Origin: Alloscardovia sp963543015
GTDB taxonomy: Bacteria > Actinomycetota > Actinomycetes > Actinomycetales > Bifidobacteriaceae
Direction: 5' to 3'
Assembly (NCBI GenBank): GCA_963543015.1
Contig: CAUTYZ010000004.1
Span: 62,001 to 126,000, forward strand
DNA length: 64,000 nt
In this document: piece by piece, positions 7,980-16,032 of the stretch
How positions within the stretch are numbered: the stretch's first letter is position 1
Layout of the letters: each line of letters starts with the position of its first letter
Made by a program: the position numbers and the translations under genes
The notes under the pieces: model-generated
What the model was told of the DNA's origin: nothing
Seen by the model: only the letters and a program-made list of their open reading frames with translations
Database searches by the model: none

Positions 7980-8916
7980 TATGTCCCCATTTCGTTACGA
8001 TTAGAACCCAGAATGCGAGAGAAGTAACCATTTTATTCTTGCGGAATCTATATTTCCCCAACGTTTTTATCCGCTGTAAGAATTTCTGCGAAGTAACGTC
8101 AACAAATGCTCCAATCATGCGTCGTTTCTCATCGAGCAAACCATTTGCATAACTCTCGGAAAGTAAAATTGCCGCTTGTTTCTGGGATCTTGTTATAAGT
8201 GTCCAATATTTCCCAACTAATTTCCACGGTTGCGCAAAGGTACGTAATCTTTTTGATAATGTCCGCGCGCCTAAGACATTCGCTTCATGCTGACGATATA
8301 ACTCACCCGGTTTATCGATGAAAACTAGAGAGCCATAAGCAGTCGCACATAAAGCCAAGAACCAGTCATGCATCATGATATCCGGATTTACGCCCTGCCA
8401 TTTCTCGGCAAGAGCCCGATTAATGAGGCTCACACCACCTGTAACTGTATTTTCCGTCAATTCCTGAACGAGCAAGGTATTCGCGTGACCAGACTGCGAA
8501 CGAATCATGCTTGAATTTATCGTTTTAAGATCCGCATTAACGACAACAGGATCCATATAATTCATATGTGGTTCATCTGCGGAATGCCGTTGTGCTTCCG
8601 CTATCTGCGTATCAATTTTATCCTTCAACCAATAATCATCTTGGTCGCAAAAAAGATAATAGTCGGCGTCTTCGTATTTTACCAACTCATAGAACGACCC
8701 CACTACCCCGCGATTAGCAATATTCCCATCATTAATAAAACGTATACGTTTATCTCGAGCAGCAAGAGAACGTATAACACTCACAGTGCCATCTGTTGAT
8801 CCGTCATCTCGAATCAACAGATTCCAATCTGTGAAAGTTTGGTTCTGGATGCTTTCCACTTGTTCCTCGAGATACTTCTCTCCGTTATAGGTGGACAGCA
8901 AAATGTTAACCTTCAT
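7969..8916 (-). CDS. family 2 glycosyltransferase, rhamnosyltransferase-like
   Basis: A GT-A fold glycosyltransferase that moves a sugar from a nucleotide donor onto a surface polysaccharide. The N-terminus VNILLSTYNGEKYLEEQVESI, the RDDGSTDGT nucleotide loop and the metal-binding FCDQDDYW (the DxD region) are clear, and MHDWFLALCA follows later. This pattern is typical of RgpB/RfbF-like rhamnosyltransferases. The start at 8916 was chosen because its ATG overlaps the stop of the upstream glycosyltransferase. The acceptor cannot be deduced. Confidence 0.88.
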   Translation of the reverse strand: MKVNILLSTYNGEKYLEEQVESIQNQTFTDWNLLIRDDGSTDGTVSVIRSLAARDKRIRFINDGNIANRGVVGSFYELVKYEDADYYLFCDQDDYWLKDKIDTQIAEAQRHSADEPHMNYMDPVVVNADLKTINSSMIRSQSGHANTLLVQELTENTVTGGVSLINRALAEKWQGVNPDIMMHDWFLALCATAYGSLVFIDKPGELYRQHEANVLGARTLSKRLRTFAQPWKLVGKYWTLITRSQKQAAILLSESYANGLLDEKRRMIGAFVDVTSQKFLQRIKTLGKYRFRKNKMVTSLAFWVLIVTKWGHNGR

Positions 8917-10138
8917 GAGCAAAGAGCCCTTCATATTGACCAACTATTTTTTTCCACGTATAATCGCGGTCGATTACATATCGTGCAAGCACACCATATG
9001 TTTGACGTTCCACAAGATTGAACCCGTCCACCCTATTGATGAGATCACTAAGATATTCAGCTGATTCAGCACTGTCATCCGCGTCATCCATATTATCAAT
9101 TTTCCAGTATTCACTTGCATTTTGCGCAACACTATGATTGAAAGTTACATCAAGAATAAGATTCAAATCTGTATAGCTTAACGCTTCAAGAAGTCCTGGA
9201 TTTGTTCCACCGACAGAGTGCCCATGCACATATGCAAAAGCATTGTGACGAATGTATGCGAGCAAATCCTTATCATAAACGGTACCGACAAATTTAATTC
9301 GCGAATCGGTATCACAATGCGTAAGTTCTCGAAGCTGCTCAAAATACGCATTACCTTCATGATTACAAATGATAACAAGACTGCGGCGAGTGCGCGACTT
9401 CATGAATTCACGGATCATTGCTTCATAATTGTTCTCTGGAACAAACCGACCAACTATCAAGTAGTAGTCTTGCTCCTTCACATCATGCGCAGCATACCAG
9501 CTTTTTACCTGATCATCTGAGGAAATAAGCTTCGAAGGAATCGTATCTGTACCATAAGCGATAAAGGTACTATTAACACGAGGGTAAGTGCGTTGCATAT
9601 ATTCCTGAATACCAATATTGTCACTAACAATTATGTCTGCTGTATTTGCCATGCACCGTTCAGCCCATTTTAAGTATGCGCGAACGATCCTACTCCACTT
9701 TGAACGTTTGAATTCAAGACCATCTGGATTAACGATGAGCGTACCACCAACAGCATGGATACGTCGTGCATACCAAGAGACAAGCGGCCCGATTGTATTT
9801 CCTAAAATGCAGAAAACTGGATACTCAATGTTCTGTTCCTTGACCATTTTCAGTGAATAATTGAGCGCCATAACATCATAGGCAATAACACGTGCTGAAC
9901 CAATGTGAGGCGGATTAATCGTAAAACAATCTGCACCATGAAAATCTCTGTGTGTATGATGTTCCGAGTCACTCAGACAAGCGACATGATACGTTATATC
10001 TGAATTAATCTGGCGTGTAACCAAATTCTCAACAAATGTCTCAAAACCGCCATAGTTCGCAGGCAGTCCGCGGCTTCCAATAATGAATACATGGTGTTGC
10101 ATATCCACAAGCATAGCAACACGCATAATAATTCGCAC
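8906..10138 (-). CDS. DUF1972-type rhamnosyltransferase (Cps2T-like)
   Basis: A GT-B type glycosyltransferase whose N-terminus HHVFIIGSRGLPANYGGFE is the hallmark of the DUF1972/Cps2T beta-1,4-rhamnosyltransferase group. The C-terminal donor domain shows YLIVGRFVPENN and GGTNPGLLEAL. The start is proposed as GTG at 10138, because GGAG lies 7 nt upstream; an internal ATG at 10102 would begin right at the conserved domain and is the main alternative. It is first of three overlapping genes and lies divergently from tRNA-Gly. Likely pathway: rhamnose-containing cell-wall polysaccharide. Confidence 0.87.
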   Translation of the reverse strand: MRIIMRVAMLVDMQHHVFIIGSRGLPANYGGFETFVENLVTRQINSDITYHVACLSDSEHHTHRDFHGADCFTINPPHIGSARVIAYDVMALNYSLKMVKEQNIEYPVFCILGNTIGPLVSWYARRIHAVGGTLIVNPDGLEFKRSKWSRIVRAYLKWAERCMANTADIIVSDNIGIQEYMQRTYPRVNSTFIAYGTDTIPSKLISSDDQVKSWYAAHDVKEQDYYLIVGRFVPENNYEAMIREFMKSRTRRSLVIICNHEGNAYFEQLRELTHCDTDSRIKFVGTVYDKDLLAYIRHNAFAYVHGHSVGGTNPGLLEALSYTDLNLILDVTFNHSVAQNASEYWKIDNMDDADDSAESAEYLSDLINRVDGFNLVERQTYGVLARYVIDRDYTWKKIVGQYEGLFAHEG

Positions 10139-10167
10139 TTGTGTTCTCCAAAAATTATGCATATACT
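10139..10167 (+). promoter_or_regulatory. promoter of tRNA-Gly
   Basis: TTGTGT (10139-10144) and TATACT (10162-10167) are separated by 17 nt, with the tRNA starting 12 nt after the -10 box. The promoter overlaps the start region of the divergent glycosyltransferase gene. Confidence 0.7.
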
Positions 10168-10179
10168 AGTGGCTTGTCT

Positions 10180-10253
10180 GCGGATGTAGCTCAATGGTAG
10201 AGCCTCAGTCTTCCAAACTGATTACGCGGGTTCGATTCCCGTCATCCGCTCCA
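10180..10253 (+). tRNA. tRNA-Gly(TCC)
   Basis: A full cloverleaf can be drawn: acceptor GCGGATG/CATCCGC, D-arm GCTC..GAGC, anticodon loop CTTCCAA (anticodon TCC, Gly), T-arm with GTTCGATTC, and an encoded CCA at 10251-10253. Its 3' part, from the anticodon stem on, is the attachment site used by the prophage; the intact gene is kept on the left side. Confidence 0.97.
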
Positions 10254-10256
10254 TTT
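10207..10256 (+). repeat. attL, 50-bp core repeat
   Basis: Bases 10207-10256 are identical to 44406-44455, running from the anticodon stem of tRNA-Gly to three bases past the CCA. Flanking bases differ on both sides. Together with the adjacent integrase this identifies the left prophage attachment site. Confidence 0.97.
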
Positions 10257-10441
10257 GTAATTTCAATGTTTTCAAGGCTTCCCACCCTTTTCTCTCGGCG
10301 TGTTGCATTTTCTTTTTCGTGCAAGTTTTTGCCCTATTTTGACCTTTTTTGACCCATAAATATACTTCAAATATCCTCGTACTCTTTTCTCACAGCTGCA
10401 CTTCACAACGAATGCACACAAAAACGAGAAAGGTTCAAAAA

Positions 10442-11650
10442 TTGAAGAAAACCAACAAAAGACGCGAAAACGGCACCGGAACCCTCTGGCAAGACTCTAA
10501 AGGCGGATGGCACATCAGAGTCATGCACGGCATCAACCCAGCCACAGGCAAACGCCGCTTCATCACAGCCTCCGGCAAAACCCGCACACAGGCAAAAGAA
10601 AAACTCCAGGAACGCCTCGAACAACTCCAAGCCGAATCAAGCCTGCCATACTCAATCATGCCAACCTTTGAGCAGTACACGCAACGATGGCTAGGCAGCA
10701 TCCAAACCCAAGTCAAACCGAAAGTCTGGAGCGCATATAAAAGCGACGTAAACGTCCTCAACAGTCAACTCGCAGCCACACGCCTCGACAAACTCACAGG
10801 AATAGACATCGAATACGCCCTCAACGCGCTCGCAGAAACACGATCATCCAAAACAATACACAACTACTACATTCGAGTACGCCAAATCCTCACCCACGCC
10901 GTCCAAGCTCGCATCATACCCATCAACCCAGCACTCCAAATGCAACCACCACGCTACACCATCCAAGAAACCCACATCATGAACCAAGGCGAGCCAGCCC
11001 GAGCAATCAGAACCATACAAACCGGCACCTTCAGAACAAACAGCGCGCTCGCAATAGCCTCCCAAGATGAAAAAGACATGTGGACCCTCATGTTCACACT
11101 CGCCTTCGAAACAGGCATGCGCCAAGCCGAACGCTTCGGCTTAACCCCATCCGAACTCGTCACCATCGACGGAGTCCACGGCATCCAAATCAACCACCAA
11201 CTCCAACACCTCACCAAAGACGAAAAAATCCCCAACTGGCTACAAACCACACACATCCAAGGAAACTACTACCTCATCCCACCAAAAACCCAACAAGGAA
11301 AAAGATTCATACCACTCACCACAAACACCTGGATAAAACTCAACCAACGCATCCAAAAACACCACACAAAACCCAACCAACTCATCTTCACACTCAACAA
11401 AAAACCACTCAACAACCCACAAGAACGCCGCCGCTGGAAACAAACCCTCCAAGCAGCAGGACTCCCCTACACCACAATCAGAGCCGCACGCCACTACTTC
11501 AGCACAGCACTCGCACAAACCGGAGCCCCAGAAGACGCCAGAACCACCATCATGGGACACGCAAAAATCACCACAACCGCAGGATACACACACTGGACCC
11601 CACAAACCCTCGCCGCGCTCGCGGAAAAAGCGGTACAAACCATTAACTAA
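10442..11650 (+). CDS. int: tyrosine recombinase / phage integrase
   Basis: Catalyses site-specific recombination between attP and the tRNA-Gly attB. The 402-residue protein has an N-terminal arm-binding region (GTGTLWQDSKGGWHIRV), a core-binding SAM-like domain (YTQRWL...TYR-type helices) and a catalytic domain with Arg in FETGMRQAERFG (about R227), RAARHYFST (R350, H351), GHAKITTTAGY (H373) and the nucleophile Tyr382. I chose the TTG at 10442 because GAGAAAGG lies 8 nt upstream and the domain starts just after; an upstream ATG at 10412 has no ribosome site. It lies next to attL and has extreme C/A codon endings. Confidence 0.92.
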   Translation: MKKTNKRRENGTGTLWQDSKGGWHIRVMHGINPATGKRRFITASGKTRTQAKEKLQERLEQLQAESSLPYSIMPTFEQYTQRWLGSIQTQVKPKVWSAYKSDVNVLNSQLAATRLDKLTGIDIEYALNALAETRSSKTIHNYYIRVRQILTHAVQARIIPINPALQMQPPRYTIQETHIMNQGEPARAIRTIQTGTFRTNSALAIASQDEKDMWTLMFTLAFETGMRQAERFGLTPSELVTIDGVHGIQINHQLQHLTKDEKIPNWLQTTHIQGNYYLIPPKTQQGKRFIPLTTNTWIKLNQRIQKHHTKPNQLIFTLNKKPLNNPQERRRWKQTLQAAGLPYTTIRAARHYFSTALAQTGAPEDARTTIMGHAKITTTAGYTHWTPQTLAALAEKAVQTIN

Positions 11651-11658
11651 ATAAAAGA

Positions 11659-11700
11659 AAGGGTGGGAATCTCATCACCCTAGAAGATTCCCACCCCACA
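11659..11700. terminator. bidirectional terminator between int and reverse-strand genes
   Basis: A perfect 12-bp stem (11661-11672 with 11685-11696) and 12-nt loop lie between the stop codons of the convergent integrase and membrane-protein genes. An A-rich run precedes it and a T-run (ATTTTC) follows, so it can serve both directions. Confidence 0.85.
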
Positions 11701-11711
11701 TTTTCATATTA

Positions 11712-12233
11712 CTAATGCAGTTGATCAAGCTGATTAATAAGGCTCTCTGTTGTCGGCTGAGGAACCTCATAACGCTTCCCATTCACACTGAGAATAAAAA
11801 TGCAATAAATCCACCATACGCAGCGTAACATTTCAATAACAACAAGCACGCCTGCAGTCAGAGGCATCACGACTGCAACAAACTTCTCGGATGAGAGAAA
11901 AGATAATAATGGCAAAATAGCACTCACAAGGGTGAATACAAGCATTTCTATAACGTTGTTGCTTGTTTCTTTGTATTTGCGTACTTTGTCGAAAAGTACA
12001 TTGCTTGTTTGTAACAGCATTGTGGCAACGAAAGTCACGCATGCCAATATTAATCCCGCGAGAGTAGACACACCTGTAATAAAAGGTTCTGGCAGCTTTT
12101 GGGGAAGATAAAGCCATGAAAGGCATACGACACCTATGGCTATGACACCATCAAGCCATGGATACATAAGAAGAGCATCTCGCAAACCTTTCAACATAGT
12201 TCTATTATCGTACGAACTATTCCCCTTCCACAA
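11712..12233 (-). CDS. prophage membrane protein, partner of the DUF6731-like gene
   Basis: I do not recognise a named family. The 173-residue product has about four hydrophobic segments (near residues 27-45, 52-72, 95-118, 122-150). Its start overlaps the end of the upstream gene by 17 nt, so the pair is translated together. Both are transcribed against the rest of the prophage, between int and the immunity region, which is where lysogen-expressed cargo often sits. A membrane effector of a two-gene exclusion or defence system is a reasonable guess, not shown. Confidence 0.7.
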   Translation of the reverse strand: MWKGNSSYDNRTMLKGLRDALLMYPWLDGVIAIGVVCLSWLYLPQKLPEPFITGVSTLAGLILACVTFVATMLLQTSNVLFDKVRKYKETSNNVIEMLVFTLVSAILPLLSFLSSEKFVAVVMPLTAGVLVVIEMLRCVWWIYCIFILSVNGKRYEVPQPTTESLINQLDQLH

Positions 12234-13143
12234 GCTTTACGACATCTTCCTCACTGTGTTTACAAATTTTCACGAATTCATTCATAAGCTGCGTGTACTG
12301 TTGTCCATCAGGTTGCCGTGGAAGCTCAACAGACTTCACATAAGCATGGTTATTAAAATCCAACTGAACCAGAGCATCATCATCATTCATAAATCCCACG
12401 GAAGCCTTCTTATGCTGTTGCATCGCCGCCGTAATTCCGCTTAACGACATGCGCTTAAAACGCTTCATGTTAGCTCTAGTCCTTTCATCCTTCGGTATAG
12501 TGATCTTAAACTGAACGTTTAAGCTTGCACCGGTCTCGTTTGAAAGCTGATCTACGAGCTTACCCACACCTTCGTCGGTTGGAATATTTTCAGTTAGCAT
12601 ATGCTGAGTTGTAAAGGATGCATTCAGTTCATACGCGCCACTCACATCGTGGACAAATTTTTCGAAGGCTCCTTTTTCCCACACATTCTCTAGCTGCCAA
12701 TCATAGTCATCATTTGGAAAATTCTTATTAAAGAATTCCTCCGCTTTCTTTGAAGTTGTACGACCCTTAGCAGCGCTGAGAAACGCTACCAGATTGTACT
12801 TTTTATAGAAGAAGAGTAGTGATACTTGCCCAAGCTTGAGATTATTATTATCGAGAGCATCAGGAACAAGATCATGCACTTCCCCATGCTCTTGATCCAC
12901 ATTAACAAAAAGACTTGCATCGGCAGTCTCCGCAATAGTTACCACGCGAGAATCTGAAATATTATTCACCAAGTAAACAGTAGAAGTCTCCTCGTTTACT
13001 CGTTTCTCTGGTGACAAGGATTGAAACTTATCCAATACCATATCCCAGTTAATTGGATTACTTTCAGGAAGGCTCTCCATCGAATGCTTCATCTGACGTT
13101 GAATCTGGTAAAAATAAATCGTTCTCTTAAAAACCTTCGCCAT
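12217..13143 (-). CDS. DUF6731-like protein (lysogen-expressed cargo?)
   Basis: The 308-residue product begins MAKVFKRTIYFYQIQ, the opening seen in DUF6731-type proteins of prophages and genomic islands, whose function is not known to me. No membrane segment is visible; the middle (AFLSAAKGRTTSKKAEEFF) and KITIPKDERTRANMKRF are the most patterned parts. A strong GGAGG precedes the ATG at 13143. It heads a two-gene operon with a membrane protein. Unlike the plus-strand phage genes it shows no third-position C/A tract. Confidence 0.7.
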   Translation of the reverse strand: MAKVFKRTIYFYQIQRQMKHSMESLPESNPINWDMVLDKFQSLSPEKRVNEETSTVYLVNNISDSRVVTIAETADASLFVNVDQEHGEVHDLVPDALDNNNLKLGQVSLLFFYKKYNLVAFLSAAKGRTTSKKAEEFFNKNFPNDDYDWQLENVWEKGAFEKFVHDVSGAYELNASFTTQHMLTENIPTDEGVGKLVDQLSNETGASLNVQFKITIPKDERTRANMKRFKRMSLSGITAAMQQHKKASVGFMNDDDALVQLDFNNHAYVKSVELPRQPDGQQYTQLMNEFVKICKHSEEDVVKLVEGE

Positions 13144-13293
13144 GATACCCTCCTAAAAGGCAGAACACACAACAATGTATGTTACAAATATACAACAATA
13201 CGAAGTTGAAGAACGCCACAAACCTATAAAAAGCAGTATCCTAGAAGAAAAGCAACAGCATACACCCGGTAGGGTTAGCAAGGAAGGTAACAT
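13144..13293. other. divergent intergenic region
   Basis: AT-rich 150-bp region between the reverse-strand cargo operon and the exonuclease-BRCT gene. It should hold promoters for both directions, but I cannot pick a convincing -35/-10 pair. Confidence 0.4.
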
Positions 13294-14652
13294 ATGGAAC
13301 GCGCACACAAAGGGTCAAGCATCATCGACCAGCTCACCGACTACACCTGTTTCGACCTCGAAACCACAGGCTTATCCCCAGAATGGGACAGCATCATCGA
13401 AATAGGCGCAGCAAAAGTACGAGACAACCAGATCGTTGAAAAATACAGTCAGCTCATCAATCCACAAGAACCAATCCCACAATACATCACAGAAATCACT
13501 GGCATCACCACCAGCATGGTCCAAGACCAGCCAACCATAAACGACATCCTCCCCGAATTCATCACATGGCTAGGCGACGACATCCTCATGGGACACAACG
13601 TCAACTTCGACATCAACTTCATATACGACAACAGTCTCACCATCCTCAACAAACCCATCACCAACAACTACCTCGACACACTACGCCTCGCACGCCTCAC
13701 ACACCCAGAAGAGCCACACAACAGACTCCAAGACCTCATCCAACGCTACAACATCGCCGACACACAAGAACACCGCGCGCTCGCAGACGTCGAACAAACC
13801 ATCGCCGTCTACAACCACATCATCACAATGTACAAGCAAGAAGGAAAACCACTTCCCACAATCTATTCACGCTCTCGAAGCGCTAACCCGCTCAACTTCC
13901 ACCGCTCCGACAGCACCATGGTCACCATCGACCTCAACGAAACACCCACACCAGACCCATACTTCACAAACCTCACCTTCGTCATCACCGGAGCACTCAG
14001 CAAAATGACCCGCACCAGCGCACACAACGCCATCCTCAACCTCGGAGGAAAAATCGGCACAGGAGTCACCAAACAAACCAACTACCTCATCACCGGCAAC
14101 ACAGAATACAACGCCAGCCTCAGAGGCAACAAAAGCAGCAAATGGAAAAAAGCCGAACAACTCAAAGAAAACGGACAAGACATCCACATCATAGACGAAA
14201 ACACCTTCTACGACATGCTCCAAGACACCATCAACGAAGCACCCACCATCAGCCAAGTAAAAGCCCAAAAACCACCAAAACCCGGCAAAGGCACCATGTG
14301 GGACACAACAACCACCCCAGCAAACACCAAACCAGAAGGAACAGAACTCAAACCATTCTACAGCGTAGACGTACTCCACTCCTACGACCATCAAGACACA
14401 CTCCACACATACGGAGCAAACACATGGGTCTGGATAACACTCACACCAGGAACAATCCCAACCGGCAAAGATAAAAACAAACCCACCCTCACCATCCACC
14501 TCGACGGACACTACACTGGCTACATCAGCGCATACCTCACCCAACAATACGCAACAAACCTCCTCAACACCACCACACCCCTCACAGCCAAAGCATTCAT
14601 CAAACGCCGCAAAAACGGACTAAACCTCATCGCCTACCTCCCAGACAAATAA
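13294..14652 (+). CDS. DEDDh exonuclease-BRCT domain protein
   Basis: Residues ~15-170 form a DnaQ/epsilon-type 3'-5' exonuclease: CFDLETTGL (DxE motif), GHNVNFDINF (Exo II) and HRALADVEQT (Exo III, H..D). Residues ~215-300 form a BRCT domain (NLTFVITGALSKMTR ... NYLITGN) like that at the end of bacterial DNA ligase. The C-terminal ~150 residues I do not recognise. A DNA-processing or repair role is likely. The gene stands alone on the plus strand between the cargo operon and the repressor and ends in its own terminator. From about 13560 its third positions are almost all C or A. Confidence 0.88.
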   Translation: MERAHKGSSIIDQLTDYTCFDLETTGLSPEWDSIIEIGAAKVRDNQIVEKYSQLINPQEPIPQYITEITGITTSMVQDQPTINDILPEFITWLGDDILMGHNVNFDINFIYDNSLTILNKPITNNYLDTLRLARLTHPEEPHNRLQDLIQRYNIADTQEHRALADVEQTIAVYNHIITMYKQEGKPLPTIYSRSRSANPLNFHRSDSTMVTIDLNETPTPDPYFTNLTFVITGALSKMTRTSAHNAILNLGGKIGTGVTKQTNYLITGNTEYNASLRGNKSSKWKKAEQLKENGQDIHIIDENTFYDMLQDTINEAPTISQVKAQKPPKPGKGTMWDTTTTPANTKPEGTELKPFYSVDVLHSYDHQDTLHTYGANTWVWITLTPGTIPTGKDKNKPTLTIHLDGHYTGYISAYLTQQYATNLLNTTTPLTAKAFIKRRKNGLNLIAYLPDK

Positions 14653-14674
14653 ACACCAGCACACACAAACACAA

Positions 14675-14714
14675 AGACCGCGCTCGCAATAATTACGGGT
14701 GCGGTCTATTTTTA
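14675..14714 (+). terminator. terminator of exonuclease-BRCT gene, containing GCGCTCGC
   Basis: The stem AGACCGC (14675-14681) pairs with GCGGTCT (14701-14707) and is extended by CTC/GGG after one mismatch; it is followed by ATTTTT. The octamer GCGCTCGC (14680-14687) is built into the left arm, showing that the octamer also occurs outside coding sequence. Confidence 0.8.
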
Positions 14715-14747
14715 GTTAGTTAATATCATCTGATCAAGCAATGTGAC

Positions 14748-15008
14748 TTAACCAGAAGTAACCTCACGGATTGCTTCTAGGAACGCAAATGCATCAGAAA
14801 AACCTAAAATCCTACCCATCCGGTCAAGATCCTCAGCAGTCCATCCTTTTAGCCCATTCATACGTTCGCTTACATATGCTTTCGATCTGTCTAAGCCGAC
14901 GGCAATCTGAGCTCCAGAGATATCTTTTTTATCAGCAATAAGCCTAATACCATATGCAACCCGCTTAGTAAAAGCTGATGTAGCGGGCATCTCGTCTTTT
15001 CTAACCAT
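14748..15008 (-). CDS. phage repressor-like HTH protein (CI-type), probably leaderless
   Basis: An 86-residue XRE-type DNA-binding protein: the segment SGAQIAVGLDRSKAYVSERMNG is the helix-turn-helix. Position, divergent from a second HTH gene across an operator-rich gap, makes it the likely lysogeny repressor. On the minus strand TATAAT (15021-15016) ends 7 nt before the ATG, so transcription should begin at the start codon itself: a leaderless mRNA, as in many actinobacterial phage repressors. The leftmost operator overlaps this promoter, suggesting autoregulation. Confidence 0.82.
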   Translation of the reverse strand: MVRKDEMPATSAFTKRVAYGIRLIADKKDISGAQIAVGLDRSKAYVSERMNGLKGWTAEDLDRMGRILGFSDAFAFLEAIREVTSG

Positions 15009-15020
15009 AAATCAAATTAT

Positions 15021-15034
15021 ATCGCATATGCGAA
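15021..15034. promoter_or_regulatory. operator O1 (repressor promoter side)
   Basis: Core palindrome TCGCATATGCGA (15022-15033), one of three copies in the switch region. It abuts the -10 box of the repressor promoter. Confidence 0.88.
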
Positions 15035-15063
15035 TAATTACGTAATTCAAAGCAACACGCAGG

Positions 15064-15077
15064 TTCGCATATGCGAA
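15064..15077. promoter_or_regulatory. operator O2
   Basis: Perfect 14-bp palindrome TTCGCATATGCGAA immediately 5' of the -35 box of the rightward early promoter. Confidence 0.9.
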
Positions 15078-15106
15078 TTGACAAAAAGAGTAAAGCTGTT
15101 CATAAT
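15078..15106 (+). promoter_or_regulatory. rightward early promoter
   Basis: TTGACA (15078-15083) and CATAAT (15101-15106) with a 17-bp spacer, directed at the Cro-like gene. Operators O2 and O3 flank it, so a bound repressor would block both polymerase entry and the start point. Confidence 0.88.
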
Positions 15107-15113
15107 TTAGTTA

Positions 15114-15127
15114 TTCGCATATGCGAA
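15114..15127. promoter_or_regulatory. operator O3 (over the early start point)
   Basis: Perfect palindrome TTCGCATATGCGAA located at the expected transcription start of the rightward promoter. Centre-to-centre distances are about 43 bp (O1-O2) and 50 bp (O2-O3). Confidence 0.9.
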
Positions 15128-15145
15128 CGATTAAGGAGATGTTAT

Positions 15146-15376
15146 ATGACCTTACAAGAAGCACTTACCTCAACAGTTGAGGCTGAACTTGCAGCAAGCA
15201 ATAAGACGAAAACCGAACTAGCAAAAACTCTTCAGATTAGCCCTCGTTCATTACAAAATCGCCTTCGGGCGAAGACTTCATGGACTACTGACGAGATTGA
15301 GAAAATAAGCAACTTTCTTGATATGACTCCGTGGATGCTCATCAATCTATCTCACGATAGAGCAACTCGAAAGTAA
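15146..15376 (+). CDS. Cro-like HTH protein
   Basis: A 76-residue DNA-binding protein with helix-turn-helix TELAKTLQISPRSLQNRLRAKTSW, first gene of the rightward early operon. The ATG at 15146 has AAGGAG seven bases upstream and follows operator O3. It probably competes with the repressor for the TTCGCATATGCGAA operators to set the lytic-lysogenic choice; that role is inferred from position and fold. Confidence 0.82.
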   Translation: MTLQEALTSTVEAELAASNKTKTELAKTLQISPRSLQNRLRAKTSWTTDEIEKISNFLDMTPWMLINLSHDRATRK

Positions 15377-15403
15377 ATACGCACTTTGCGAAGGTTCAGG
15401 GTT

Positions 15404-15691
15404 ATGAGAAACACGAGAGTCCAGAAGCGGATTGATGAGATTGAACAGCAACTCAAGGCATGGGACAAAGAGATGCTCGACATTCTTTTCAGCTACGATC
15501 CACCGTTCAGCTTCTTCGACCATCCCACCACTGAAAACGGTGTGCCCATCGTTGAATGCTCAACATGGATTAACTTCACCAACAAAGACTACAAACGTCT
15601 CGACAAGCTACGTACTCAAAAAGCATACGCAGTACTCGAAGTCGAAGAACTCCGTGAAAAAATCGGCTACTACACCAATCCCACCATTTAA
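15404..15691 (+). CDS. phage early protein of unknown function
   Basis: I do not recognise it. The 95-residue product is charged, with coiled-coil-like helices at both ends (VQKRIDEIEQQLKAW and LDKLRTQKAYAVLEVEELREKI) and a central aromatic segment. The start at 15404 follows GAAGGTTCA, a leader shared with int (10427-10436) and neighbouring early genes. Confidence 0.65.
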   Translation: MRNTRVQKRIDEIEQQLKAWDKEMLDILFSYDPPFSFFDHPTTENGVPIVECSTWINFTNKDYKRLDKLRTQKAYAVLEVEELREKIGYYTNPTI

Positions 15692-15705
15692 GAAAGGTTC
15701 ACATT

Positions 15706-16032
15706 ATGACAGGATCCAACGCAAGCCAGATCTTCGCTCTTGCTGCCAAATTAGTCATCTATCAAAATCGCATCAACGAGATCGTCGACGATAACGACCC
15801 AGACTACGAAGTCACAGACCACATTCTCAGCGATGGGGAACATAACGTTACGCTCAGCATCAAATTCACCATCGATGATGACGACGAATACAACGATTTC
15901 ACACACTACATTCAGCTTCACCAACAAACCCAAGAAAAAATAAACCCTCTCATGGACGAATACCTTTACTCGAACAAGAGCAAAGCCCCAAATCCACCAT
16001 CGACAACAAACAGTGAGGAGAATGCACGATGA
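15706..16032 (+). CDS. phage early protein of unknown function (acidic)
   Basis: A 108-residue acidic protein (clusters DDNDPDYE and DDDDEYNDF) without a family I recognise. The ribosome site is AAGAAAGGTTCA. Its stop overlaps the next ATG by four bases. Codon endings become C/A rich towards its 3' end and flip right after the next start codon. Confidence 0.65.
   Translation: MTGSNASQIFALAAKLVIYQNRINEIVDDNDPDYEVTDHILSDGEHNVTLSIKFTIDDDDEYNDFTHYIQLHQQTQEKINPLMDEYLYSNKSKAPNPPSTTNSEENAR

Noticed and set aside
10313..10441. Integrase start at an upstream ATG (10349 or 10412)
   Set aside because: No ribosome site there; TTG 10442 has one and suits the domain start.
13867..14547. Long Val/Gly/Phe-rich reverse frames in the C/A-rich tracts
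   Set aside because: Extreme C/A third positions remove stop codons on the opposite strand; this produces long frames by chance.
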